This document shows positions 51,501 to 60,128 of a DNA stretch of 64,000 nt, one piece after another. The translations under genes and the position numbers were made by a program. Each line of letters begins with the position of its first letter. Positions within the stretch are counted from its first letter, which is position 1. Origin of the DNA: Stentor roeselii (taxonomy: Eukaryota > Ciliophora > Heterotrichea > Heterotrichida > Stentoridae). The DNA is taken from positions 173,214 to 237,213 of the forward strand of contig RSEH01000016.1 of NCBI GenBank assembly GCA_006503475.1. Direction: 5' to 3'. Under the pieces are notes generated by a model. It worked only from the letters and a program-made list of their open reading frames with translations, was not told the origin of the DNA and ran no database searches.

Positions 51501-53156
51501 TCTTTCAGATATTATTGATTTTAGTTCTGAAAGTTTTTGCTCTTTTTGCTTTGATTTTTCGGAGTCGGAGAGTTGCTTGGATTGACTGGCCAGTATTTTT
51601 TTATTCTCATCATTTTCTCTTTCTCTCAACAACCTCTGCTCTTCAAGTGCAATTCGTTCTTCATACATCTGATTAACCCTAGCAAGCTTCCTCTCAGCAG
51701 CGATTCGTTTATCATCAGCAAGTTGTTTAATCTCCTGTAGTCTTTTCTCTTCAGGTATTTTCCTATTATTCAAAATCTGTTCAGCATAAATTCTCTGTTC
51801 CTGAACCTGTTTTTCAACCTTATTCCTCTGCTCTTCAAAAAAAATCTTCTGTTCAGCCAATTTTCGTTCTTCTTCAAGTTTGCGATCTTGAAAATTTTTC
51901 CTTTTTTCCTCAATTCTTTTCTCAATTTCCATTCTTTTATTCTCAAGTTGTTCCCTTTCCAAGGCAATCCTAGTTTCTTCTTCCTTTCTACTTTCTTCTC
52001 TTTTTTTCATTTCATTCCTAATTTTTTCTAATTCTTTTTCCCTGATTTCCGCGATTTTTTTTTTCTCAGCCATTAATTTTTCAGCTTCTTCTTCTTTTTT
52101 CCTTAAAATCAGAACAAGTTGTTTTTCCTTTTCAAGTAAATCTTCCAGATCTTCTTCAATTTGGAAGTTATCCCTGCTCGTCTTTGAGTCAATGACTGAA
52201 TATTCCCTGACCACTCTAGGATAGTTCTTTTGAGACAAGCTGAACTCTTCAGTAGAGAAGTTCCTAGAAAGTACACTTCTTGAAATGACATCGACAGTGT
52301 TTTGCCGAAACTGTAAAGTTTTTCTTCCTTCATTATTTTGTTTGCGTTTTTCTTTCAGGACTCTTGACCTTTGTCTCATTCTTTTCTCGACTTCGATTTC
52401 TCTTGCTCGGGAAAGGTTCGCAGGAGACAAAGCTTTGGTCATACTGCGCCTGCCGAAGACGAAACCAGGAGAGTCTAACCTTGCCTGCTCCGTGTAAAAA
52501 CTTCTAGTTTCCACATCGGCCGGTTCAGGGTCTTCATCAGGGACGTTGTTTTTTCTCATGTCTTCATTTTCAGAGTTTTCCAAGTCTGCTGAAATGCTGA
52601 GAGAATGAAAAGTTTTGTATTCGAAAGGATAAAGGATGAAGATTCCAGAGGAATTTTGAAAAATCGTCATTTGAACAAAAGAGTTTTCGACACAAACTCT
52701 GTGATTTTTACCTTTTGCAAGGATTACCATCAGATTGATCTTCATTTTGTGGGAATAGTTTTGAATCAGCTGTAAAGTTTCATTTTCACTTGATTTACTA
52801 TCTTGGATCTCGAATAGTTCTTGCAAGGCTACTAAAAAGTTAAGGAATTCGAAGTCAAAAATCAAAGAATTTAAGTTTTTCAGCTGTTTTCTTGAGAAAA
52901 GATCTTCTAAACCGTTGAAAGAATCTTGGTTTTCTTGTTGAAAAGACTGACTTTGAGCTGAGGGGATGAGACTTAAGATGTAATCAAAAAATTGACGAAG
53001 GTTCTGACCTTTGCAATAAAGTAATAAATGTTCCATGGCAGACATCAGCAAGGTTCCAAAAATACTTGAAAAGTTCACCTCACGACAATTTTTATATGAC
53101 TTTGCCTGGGGCAGATCTTTGAGCTCTGATAAGCTCTTTATTGGACGAATTGCCAT
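48517..53156 (-). CDS. Giant repetitive coiled-coil protein with Cys-rich C-terminus, interrupted by a 1-nt frameshift
   Basis: Two adjacent frames (50565-53156 and 48517-50334 and upstream) form one gene if one A is added near 50834-50836. There the minus strand has CAGCAAAGCTT where the surrounding repeats predict CAGCAAAAGCTT. Restored length is about 1546 residues. Residues 1-~190 look globular (MAIRPIKSLSELKDLPQAKS start). Then come more than 1000 residues of Glu/Lys/Arg/Gln coiled coil, including two arrays of 6-residue units (AEQERL and QEELKR). The last ~160 residues hold many Cys-x2-Cys pairs (YCIKCSRDL, LKCDVC, CMNCG, CIRC, CAGC, CGFC, CVKC, CFIC, CSHC), probably binding several zinc ions. 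As read, the first frame ends with ~89 wrong-frame residues. The break may be a sequence error or a real mutation. Start context TATAAATG. Confidence 0.75.
50090..50475. repeat. In-gene tandem array of 18-bp units (QEELKR)
   Basis: About twenty near-identical 18-bp units (plus strand TCTTGTCTTTTAAGCTCT) encoding QEELKR on the minus strand, with variants QQDLKR, QEDLKR and KEELKR. Several neighbouring units are identical, showing recent expansion. The six-residue period gives an alternating acid/base helical pattern. Confidence 0.9.
50671..50908. repeat. In-gene tandem array of 18-bp units (AEQERL)
   Basis: About thirteen 18-bp units (plus strand TTCTGCAAGTCTTTCCTG and relatives) encoding [A/E]EQ[E/Q][R/K]L on the minus strand. 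The frameshift of the host gene falls inside this array, at about 50834-50836. Confidence 0.85.
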
Positions 53157-53300
53157 TTATATGAAATTTTTACCATTAAAACTTGGAAAAGTATTTAAAT
53201 TTTTAACTCGAGTCAAGATACTTCTCTGAAATAAAACAATTCTAAAGAAGATTTTCAAGATTTCAAATGTTGTGGATTATTAACTGGTTTAGTTATAAGT

Positions 53301-53909
53301 CTACTTGGCGCAGCATTTTTTCTTCTGAGGAGTAGGATGTTGGATTTCCAGTCTTTCAGCTTTAATTAATTCCTTTTTATCCTTATTTCTCACTAGAAGT
53401 TCTTTCGCCACATTAAAAAAAAGCTGTTCAACATTCAATCCACTTTTAGCAGAGGTTTCAAGGTACCCAGCGAGGGTATTTTTACTGACCATGGCTATAA
53501 CTTCTTCATTGGTAACTGCAGGAGTTTCAGCTCCAGACTCAATCAAGTCATATTGATTGCCAGCCAAGAAGACCACAACATCAGAGCTCGAATTTTGTCT
53601 GATTTCTTCAAGCCAATGATTGCAATTCTTAAAGGTATGGTCAGCGGTCGAGTCAAAAACAAGGATAACAGCATCAGCTCTTCTATAAAACGAGCGGGTA
53701 ATGCTTCGAAAGCTTTCTTGCCCTGAAGTGTCCCAAATTTGAAGCTTGATCGGACGGCCTTCGATCGAAATGGACTTGGTACCGAACTCAACGCCTAGAG
53801 TCACGTCGTGGCTTTCTTTAAAAGAGTTTTCAGTGAATTTCAGTAGGAGACAAGACTTGCCCACACAACTATCGCCGACGATGATTACTCGAAATAGAGT
53901 TTCTTCCAT
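53301..53909 (-). CDS. Rab-family small GTPase with altered G4 motif
   Basis: Membrane-traffic GTPase. The first ATG (53909, TATATATATG) gives 202 residues, MEETLFRVIIVGDSCVGKS; the frame upstream has only TTG. P-loop GDSCVGKS (12-19), switch I with TLGVEFGTKSI (effector Thr present), WDTSGQESFRSITRSFYR (G3 has DTSGQ rather than DTAGQ), and ETSAKSG for G5. The G4 motif reads GNQYDL where GNKxDL is expected, so the guanine-contacting Lys is Gln. The C-terminus KKKCCAK holds a double Cys for geranylgeranylation. Rab2/4/14-like features exist but the subfamily is uncertain. Confidence 0.92.
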   Translation of the reverse strand: MEETLFRVIIVGDSCVGKSCLLLKFTENSFKESHDVTLGVEFGTKSISIEGRPIKLQIWDTSGQESFRSITRSFYRRADAVILVFDSTADHTFKNCNHWLEEIRQNSSSDVVVFLAGNQYDLIESGAETPAVTNEEVIAMVSKNTLAGYLETSAKSGLNVEQLFFNVAKELLVRNKDKKELIKAERLEIQHPTPQKKKCCAK

Positions 53910-54149
53910 ATATATATCTTTCTTCAACAAAGTTGCAGGAGTGGATTGGTTTAGATTGGGCAGGAAGGGTTTTTGAGATGGGAAAAGGAAGAGTTTAGAG
54001 AAGTTTTTTGGGTTGTTGGAAAAATTTGAGATTTTTTGGGAATGGAAATTAGTTTTAGAGGGTTTTGAATAGGGTCTTTGGAATGACTTGATTTTTTTGT
54101 ATTTTTTTTGATTAATGTTTCAGGTGGCTTTAGGGCTTAACGCTTATAA
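53910..54149. promoter_or_regulatory. Divergent promoter region
   Basis: 240 bp between the Rab start (minus) and a coiled-coil gene (plus). It is G/T-rich on the plus strand. It must contain both promoters; no specific element recognised. Confidence 0.35.
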
Positions 54150-54806
54150 ATGAATTATCATCCAATTTTTAGTCAACATGGGCCTGGTTCTCAGGTACAT
54201 GACAGGTTTGGTCAGGGATGTTCAAGGCCGGCTCAGTTTTTTTACCCTTCTCAACATAGGGCTAATGACGACCTGGCGTCAGTCATGAGTGATTCAACTA
54301 TAAACATGCAAGACCCTCAAAACACAATCAAACCAGAGATAAAAGAAAAGCTTTTAAACATGATCGACTCAAACCAATCAAGTCTCAACCAACTCGAGTC
54401 CAGCATTTTGACTGAAATCTCAGAAAACTCATCTCTAATAATTTCCAAGATAAACGAAATAAAAACTGAAATCGACCCAAAAGTTCATAAAAAAATCGAA
54501 ACCCTTAAAGAAATGATTTTTTCTCTTGAAAAGCAAAATCAAGAAAATCATTCAAACCTCCAGCAAGAGCTTCAAACTATTTTAAAAGACCTGAAAAACT
54601 TAGAAAATCCAATTAAAAGAAAGCGTTCTTCTGTAAAAATCAACTTCAAAAATATCTGTTATTTTCCAAAAAGATTTAAAAATCGAGTGAGTCTTCCTTG
54701 CATCTGTCTTCTTCAACAGTCATCGTTTAGGACTCGGTCAAGTGTAATAAAAGCTTATGAAAAAGGAGAGTTGTCCTGTAAATGCAATCCTAATAATGTC
54801 TATTAA
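54150..54806 (+). CDS. Hypothetical coiled-coil protein, 218 aa
   Basis: Residues 1-50 are disordered (Gly, Gln, His-rich), about 60-155 form a coiled coil (SSLNQLESSILTEISENSSL), then a basic stretch IKRKRSSVKINFKN that could be a nuclear signal, and a small C-terminus with Cys residues (LPCICLL, LSCKCNP). Not recognised. Start context TATAAATG. Its TAA stop overlaps the TAA stop of the convergent inositol phosphate kinase gene in TTAA (54803-54806). Confidence 0.6.
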   Translation: MNYHPIFSQHGPGSQVHDRFGQGCSRPAQFFYPSQHRANDDLASVMSDSTINMQDPQNTIKPEIKEKLLNMIDSNQSSLNQLESSILTEISENSSLIISKINEIKTEIDPKVHKKIETLKEMIFSLEKQNQENHSNLQQELQTILKDLKNLENPIKRKRSSVKINFKNICYFPKRFKNRVSLPCICLLQQSSFRTRSSVIKAYEKGELSCKCNPNNVY

Positions 54807-55564
54807 AGAAGTCTTCTCCAGATGTTGATCACGTTCTGCAGTCCTTCGAGTACGTTTTCATCTGTTCGGCCTTGAGCGTCTTCTGAATGTGCCAAGTCGA
54901 TGTATCTGCATTGGGCCTTTCCGTTCTTTCCGTTGATGAACAGGACTGAACTCGCTTTGAAAGTTTTTTCAGTGTTTCTTTCAAACCAGCTTTTTACTCT
55001 TTCGGTCTCTTCGATGAACTGTTGGACCACTTCAGTTTGGATACGGTCGCCGTCGAGAACGATTTTTCGGAAGTATTCGTGAATGTTTGATTCTGTGATG
55101 TTCATAAAAGCCTCGCTTTTTACTAGGTGCTCTACTTTGGCACCTGCTGAATCTTTCACTACAAGACCTGAGATGCGAAAGCCAAGACTTCCCGTAGTCG
55201 TAACTTTATTTTTAGCTTCCTGATTACGAATAGTTTCTTCAGAGTGCCTAGAAGTCCACGTGATTCTTCCTAATTTGCAATCCATGATATTCGGATGGTC
55301 ATACCCCAACAACAAATTTTCCATCACAACATATTTGTTTCCCTCTCGTTCCTCAATTCCATAAAACCTTGGCGCAAGTGTCTTAAAGTCTGTCCAAAGT
55401 TGAGAAGTCTGAGCACAAAGCCACTCCACAAATAGAATTTCATTCGGTTTTGACTTTTTCAATAGACGGTCTCCTTCAAATATCATGATTCCCGCATGTC
55501 CGCCTGCTTGACTATCAGAGTACTCTTCATTAGCTCTCACTTTTCCGACAGTTCCAGCCTCCAT
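54803..55564 (-). CDS. Inositol polyphosphate kinase (IPMK/IP6K family)
   Basis: Phosphorylates soluble inositol phosphates. 253 residues. The defining P-x-x-x-D-x-K-x-G motif is PNIMDCKLG (Pro91, Asp95, Lys97, Gly99). The N-terminal GGHAGIMIF is the ATP-loop. SSVLFINGKNG corresponds to the S-L-L-F motif, and IDLAHSE to the metal-binding IDFAHT motif near residue 223. The short length fits the IPMK-type core; the exact substrate cannot be told. Its start is 37 bp from the divergent B-box/kelch gene, and its stop overlaps that of the convergent gene. Confidence 0.9.
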   Translation of the reverse strand: MEAGTVGKVRANEEYSDSQAGGHAGIMIFEGDRLLKKSKPNEILFVEWLCAQTSQLWTDFKTLAPRFYGIEEREGNKYVVMENLLLGYDHPNIMDCKLGRITWTSRHSEETIRNQEAKNKVTTTGSLGFRISGLVVKDSAGAKVEHLVKSEAFMNITESNIHEYFRKIVLDGDRIQTEVVQQFIEETERVKSWFERNTEKTFKASSVLFINGKNGKAQCRYIDLAHSEDAQGRTDENVLEGLQNVINIWRRLL

Positions 55565-55601
55565 TATTTATTACTGAAGATTAGCTTTAAAGTTCCTAAT
55601 A

Positions 55602-56954
55602 ATGGAAAAAAAATGCATGATTATGGGCTGTGATATTCTTGCTGACTCGTTTTGCTCAAATTGCAGATTTAATAAAGTTTTTTGCTGTGGTCATCGTGTT
55701 GAGCACTTAAAAAATCATCCTGATCATGAGGAGGTAGTTTTTTTATCAGATTTTAATGATGAAGCAGCGAAACTTTGGACAAGAAAGATTTTTGTTTCTT
55801 TGGGAAAGTTGGAAGAATCGAGGAAGAAGTACTTGAATGTTGTTTCTAAGATTTTTAAAGAGATTCACAATGAATGTCAAAAAATCGAACTTTTCTTCTG
55901 GAATACTGAAAAAAATTTACTTTGTTTACTGAAAACATTAAGACAATTGAATGGAAAAATATTAACATCTGACTTGAAAGTCCTTCAAAGGAGCTCTGAA
56001 GTTGAATTCTCTGAAATGAAATCAAATGGAAATTTTTCTTTTCTTTCTGAGTTTTCTACTCAAATGAGGATTTCAGCTGTTCAGCTTTATGAAGAAGTTT
56101 TCAGGTCTTATCAACTTTCAGATGGTCTTGAAATGATGCAGGAGTTTAGTTCTTTTTATTCACTTACACGTAACCCTCAGTTGGAGATTCCTGTTGAAGA
56201 GCCTGACCCTGAGATATTTATTTTTTATGTAGATGGGCAGCATGTTCGGAAGTTCGATACTCAAACTTTGACATCAAGTGTCGTGATTTTTAACGATAAA
56301 GTCACAGCAAAACTCGGAGCATCAGCAGTTAAATTTGAAGGAAACATTTGGTTTTATTCTTATCAAAAAGATTTTTATTTACTAGATTTCGATAAGTCTA
56401 TCTCACAAAAATTCAAAGAAAATGCTATACGGACTTACTATCTCCGTGGAATGGTTTATCACAAGTCAAACCTTTACCTATTTGGAGGTGTCGGGGGAAG
56501 CCACGGTCAGATCCTCGTAAAAGAAGCTGAAGTTTATTCCAAGTCCATTTGGAAATCTATCGCTCCTCCTCCAAACGTATTAAAATCAACCAGTGCAAAA
56601 GTCCTTGACGACAAGATCTACCTAGTAGGGTACAACCAAAACTCTTTACTCATTTATGAAGACTTTAAAAACGGCTACAAAGATATTATAAAGTTGAGCG
56701 ATTCTCCTGTTTGTAAAGTACTCTGTGGAAAGTTCATCCTTGTAAACAGGTCCAACACTGTCTGGATAATCGAAAATGACGGAATCAGGCAAGTCGCTGT
56801 AAACCAAGACATCATTTGTGACTCTCTTGCAATAAACACTGTCTTTGAGAATCATAAATTTTGCTATTTTTTAGTTTGGGAAGGAAATTTGATGAGGTTC
56901 AACAAAGAAACATTGAAATCTGAAGTTATTTCTATAGGATTAGTTAGGGATTAA
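55602..56954 (+). CDS. B-box-like/kelch protein
   Basis: 450 residues. A single small zinc-binding module at the start (CMIMGCDILADSFCSNCRFN...CCGHRVEHLKNHPDH) is B-box-like. Helical region about 65-195, then a kelch-like propeller (YLFGGVGGSHGQ, IYLVGYNQNSLLIYE). Same architecture class as the gene at 23529-25001 but with low similarity. Probably a scaffold or adaptor. Divergent from the inositol kinase gene with a 37-bp shared promoter. Confidence 0.75.
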   Translation: MEKKCMIMGCDILADSFCSNCRFNKVFCCGHRVEHLKNHPDHEEVVFLSDFNDEAAKLWTRKIFVSLGKLEESRKKYLNVVSKIFKEIHNECQKIELFFWNTEKNLLCLLKTLRQLNGKILTSDLKVLQRSSEVEFSEMKSNGNFSFLSEFSTQMRISAVQLYEEVFRSYQLSDGLEMMQEFSSFYSLTRNPQLEIPVEEPDPEIFIFYVDGQHVRKFDTQTLTSSVVIFNDKVTAKLGASAVKFEGNIWFYSYQKDFYLLDFDKSISQKFKENAIRTYYLRGMVYHKSNLYLFGGVGGSHGQILVKEAEVYSKSIWKSIAPPPNVLKSTSAKVLDDKIYLVGYNQNSLLIYEDFKNGYKDIIKLSDSPVCKVLCGKFILVNRSNTVWIIENDGIRQVAVNQDIICDSLAINTVFENHKFCYFLVWEGNLMRFNKETLKSEVISIGLVRD

Positions 56955-56974
56955 TTAAGAAGTAATTTCCTGAG

Positions 56975-56980
56975 CACGTG
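56975..56980. promoter_or_regulatory. CACGTG E-box
   Basis: CACGTG 46 bp upstream of the C2H2 gene ATG. Spacing is similar to the E-box before the gene at 20390. Confidence 0.3.
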
Positions 56981-57026
56981 TAAGGGTTTCAAGAAAAGAG
57001 GTGTAACTGAAGACTATAATTTAAAA

Positions 57027-57434
57027 ATGGAGCTTAACGATTCGTTAAAACAGAAAATTCTCCAATGTCCTGAATGTCACAGGATTTTTCAATACAAGTC
57101 CAAACTGGATCGTCATTTTTTAGTACATTCGAAAGTTAAGCAACATGTTTGTCAGCTTTGTCAAGCTGGGTTCTCATTGTCGTATAATTTGAAGGTCCAT
57201 ATGAGAATTCATAAGGGACTTAGGCCTTATAAGTGTCATCATCCTTGTTGTGGAAAATCTTTTACACAGTCTAATAATTTAACTGTGCATTTGAAGTTGC
57301 ATAAAGGATTTTACAATAAAGTTCTGAAAAATCTTGCCAGTCAATGGACTACTCGACCTGAAAATAAAGTGGAAAATGATAAAGATACGATTTGTAGTGA
57401 AGGAGACTTCAGCATATTTGTTGAATCTTGGTAG
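57027..57434 (+). CDS. C2H2 zinc-finger protein
   Basis: 135 residues with three classical C2H2 fingers: CPECHRIFQYKSKLDRHFLVH, CQLCQAGFSLSYNLKVHMRIH (joined by a KVKQHV linker) and CHHPCCGKSFTQSNNLTVHL + KLH (preceded by a GLRPYK linker). Likely a small DNA-binding transcription factor, residues 14 to about 95. The C-terminal part is acidic. Confidence 0.9.
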   Translation: MELNDSLKQKILQCPECHRIFQYKSKLDRHFLVHSKVKQHVCQLCQAGFSLSYNLKVHMRIHKGLRPYKCHHPCCGKSFTQSNNLTVHLKLHKGFYNKVLKNLASQWTTRPENKVENDKDTICSEGDFSIFVESW

Positions 57435-57707
57435 CTAGTTGGGTAATAGTCATATTTTATAATCGATTATATAAATGCGGATATTAATTCAAGGAAAAAC
57501 AATAAATAACATCAAAGAAATCAATATAGTCATAAAACTTATTAAAAATTTTCATGAATATTATATAAATCATCTGAATAATCAATCCACTATCCACAAA
57601 AACCATCTCAAAATAACCCAAACCTTTTCCAAACCCTTTCCAAGAACACCCTTCCCCAGCTAAACTTTTTCAAAATGGTTCACTTTCTTAACTTTCAAAT
57701 TATATAT

Positions 57708-58904
57708 ATGGACAAAACTTCAGACCTGATTGACACTTCCACATATAAAAAGCGGCCAATTCAAAAACCTCTAAAACATCTAAAACCTTACAAATCTTTC
57801 CTATGCCAGGCGGGCAAACTTCCTCAAAAATCAAAACTTCCTCAAAAATCTTCCCAAAAGTCAGAAATAACACCCTTCAAAACCCGGCCAAGTCTCTACA
57901 AAGAAAACTCTACAACAAAAGACTCAGAGTCACTATCTCAAGTGAACCGTTCAAAGCTTTCCCGTCAGTCAACTCTGAAGAAAAAGCCATCAAAGCAGGT
58001 AAAATTGAAAAACAGGTTTATTCGAGGGAAGTCTTTAGGAGAAACAAATAAAAAATCAAGTTTAAAAGTCCAAAGGTCAAACTCACGACCGACTTTAAAG
58101 GCGCAAGTCTCTGTAAGTACTTTGAAAGTTCTCGACATGAACAAAAAAATGACTCCGAGGTCGACCCACCCGAGTCCTCAGCACTCGCATAGGACGCCTG
58201 ACAGTATCAGGATATCGCAAGGGCAGAACCTTCCAACACTCACTGAGAAAAAGTCGAAAATCCCTGAAATCGGTTATTATTGCAAAAGATTTTCATTATT
58301 TGACAAAAATAAACCTCTTTATAAAGACTCTCCTGATCTTTCTATTGACAAGCAGGACTTTCCCAAGCTTTGCTTTGATAATCCTTTCACTTTTCCTTCA
58401 GAACCTTCTGTTACTGCGAAGTCGTTTCAGTCTGATACAGGTTGTCTCTTGCCTGAGAAGGATTTGAACAACTTTCAAAGAATTCAAAGTCTTTCTCCTC
58501 AGGGTGAAAAAGATAAAAACTTTGAATCGCCGACAAGATTGATTAAAGTTTACTCGTCTCCTGAAGGAAAAATGATAAAAAAAACTCTTGAATCTCCGAA
58601 AACACCGAAAAATTTAAATAGTCCTGTTAGGAGTAATGAGCCAAGAGCTCCTAGAAAGACTTTTGCGGATTTTGATAGTCCTGGAAGTTTTGTTTTTTCA
58701 ATTTCGAGTAATAGCTCTGATGAACGGATTGGACAGGATTTCAGCTGGGGACAGGCGAATGTTAGGAATAGGAAAAACTTTCAGAAGGATGAGGAAAGTC
58801 AGACTGATTTGACGGAATTTGTTGCTGATAGTCAGGTCGTCGCTGGGTTGAAGCTTATTGGGAAGTTATCGGAAATCATGGACAAGAGTAGGAATATCTC
58901 TTAA
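57708..58904 (+). CDS. Hypothetical disordered Ser/Pro/Lys-rich protein
   Basis: 398 residues from the ATG at 57708 (TATATATATG); the frame is open to an earlier ATG at 57675, but the later one has the context used by other genes here. Low-complexity, basic, with many SP/TP sites (RSTHPSPQHSHRTPD, NLNSPVRSNEP). No folded domain recognised except a possible short helix at the end. Could be a cytoskeleton-associated phosphoprotein; function unknown. Confidence 0.6.
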   Translation: MDKTSDLIDTSTYKKRPIQKPLKHLKPYKSFLCQAGKLPQKSKLPQKSSQKSEITPFKTRPSLYKENSTTKDSESLSQVNRSKLSRQSTLKKKPSKQVKLKNRFIRGKSLGETNKKSSLKVQRSNSRPTLKAQVSVSTLKVLDMNKKMTPRSTHPSPQHSHRTPDSIRISQGQNLPTLTEKKSKIPEIGYYCKRFSLFDKNKPLYKDSPDLSIDKQDFPKLCFDNPFTFPSEPSVTAKSFQSDTGCLLPEKDLNNFQRIQSLSPQGEKDKNFESPTRLIKVYSSPEGKMIKKTLESPKTPKNLNSPVRSNEPRAPRKTFADFDSPGSFVFSISSNSSDERIGQDFSWGQANVRNRKNFQKDEESQTDLTEFVADSQVVAGLKLIGKLSEIMDKSRNIS

Positions 58905-58939
58905 TTTACTAATTAGGTTATGTAAGAAGGTTCATAAAA

Positions 58940-59569
58940 ATGCTTCCGAGACGAAATATACAAACATTTGATGCATACCCTTGGACACCTTCGTAAACTC
59001 TACAAAGGGAAATCGCAAAGCGAGGTCTAACAGCTCCAAAGCCAAACAAGTTAGACTCAGTTTACCTTCCATCAAGAATTCCCACAAGTTCATCAAAATA
59101 CACTGAGTCAGCCCTTCCAAGTACAAAAGTTTCAATGAAAGGAACAGGTTGGAAGTCTTACAACCCAAGAGAGCCAGTTCGAACATCAGGCTCTTATTAC
59201 CCAGAACAATACAAAGAAGCAAGGCCCAAGCCAATGATTTCTTTGAACAGTCCTTCGCCAGAAGCCTTCGAGCATGTCTGGGAAGAAGGAAGCAAAAGGC
59301 CGAAGACGCAGAATGAAAAGTGTCGAAGAGTCACTAACCCAGCAAGAAATCTTCCTAATACTGAAATTTTTCCTTGTAAGGAGACGAATGATGGAAAACT
59401 TTATGAAATTCCAATTATTGTGATAAGGGATGATAAAAGTAGAAGAGTTGCTAGTGCGAAAAGAAATGGAACTAGTAAAACTGCTAAGAGACCTTCGACT
59501 TTTAAACCTGGAAAGTCGAATTTGGTTACTTCTTTGGATCAGGAGTTTTTGGAACTTTTTGAGGCGTAG
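58940..59569 (+). CDS. Hypothetical basic protein, one 15-nt intron
   Basis: 204 residues. Exon 1 is 58940-58992 and exon 2 is 59008-59569. The intron 58993-59007 is GTAAACTCTACAAAG, with AAG acceptor; unspliced it would give TAA at once. The spliced start reads MLPRRNIQTFDAYPWTPSEI. The rest is Pro/Lys/Ser-rich and probably disordered, with a short conserved-looking piece (LYEIPIIVIRDDKSRR). Not recognised. The TAG stop lies in the first copy of a ~135-bp tandem duplication. Confidence 0.65.
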
Positions 59570-59832
59570 ATAGGGATGTATAAGTGTTAATTATTTAAGT
59601 GGAGAGTTTTGGAGATTTGGGAGATTGGTTTTGAATAGGGTGATGTTAAGGGTTAGAAATTTTGCATTACTTTAAGTTTAAATTATTGGGTTAAGTGAAG
59701 GTAGATAGGGATGTTATAAGTGTTTATTATTTAAGAGGAGATTTTTGAAGATGTTGAATTAGGAAGATTAATTTTGAATAGGGTAGAGGCTAAGATTAGA
59801 AATTTTGTATTACTTCAAGTTTAAATCATTGT
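59566..59832. repeat. Tandem duplication, ~135 bp unit, over a stop codon
   Basis: Copies start GTAGATAGGGATGT at 59566 and 59701. Both share AAGTG, TTATTTAAG, TTTTGAATAGGGT, TTAGAAATTTTG and TTACTT-AAGTTTAAAT in order, with roughly 20% divergence. The first copy includes the last bases and TAG stop of the upstream gene, so the duplicated unit began at the gene end. Confidence 0.8.
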
Positions 59833-60128
59833 TTTTATATGTGAAGATCAGCTGGATCTTAAAAAAGCCTCATTCCACCCAGTCTTTTCTTAAGATTTTT
59901 CATCATCCAAGCTTAAAACACCTAAATATTCACTTCACTACTTATCACTCTTCTCATCCTCAAAAATTCCAAAAAAACTCCCCTTCATCCCTATTCCCCT
60001 AAAAAATTCTTCTAATCTCGAAAATGATTGGCTGAATTTTTCTAACTTCAAGCCAATCAAAATGAAGATTTTCTAAAAAAAGGATAAAATTTTTATGATA
60101 AATAGTGAAAATTTGTTATCTTTTTATA
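59833..60128. other. Intergenic region with histone H4 promoter
   Basis: A/C-rich spacer with no convincing ORF. Its last 105 bp carry the CCAAT inverted repeat and the H4 start region. Confidence 0.5.
60025..60059. promoter_or_regulatory. Inverted CCAAT-box pair before histone H4
   Basis: TGATTGGCT (60025-60033) and AGCCAATCA (60051-60059) are exact reverse complements separated by 17 bp, each a CCAAT box with matching flanks (the NF-Y consensus is CCAAT with such flanks). They lie 70-104 bp upstream of the H4 ATG. CCAAT boxes are common in histone promoters of other eukaryotes. Confidence 0.65.

Noticed and set aside
53910-53930. Seven extra N-terminal residues for the Rab
   Set aside because: They would need a TTG start; the first ATG (53909) matches the usual Rab N-terminus.
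57475-57663. 62-codon plus-strand ORF with a TATAAATG start
   Set aside because: Very AT-rich, low-complexity protein with no motif. It lies in the spacer before the disordered-protein gene and probably reflects chance openness, although the start context kept me from dismissing it at once.
58932-59234. 100-codon minus-strand ORF
   Set aside because: It is antisense to the two-exon gene at 58940-59569, whose splicing gives a better coding explanation.
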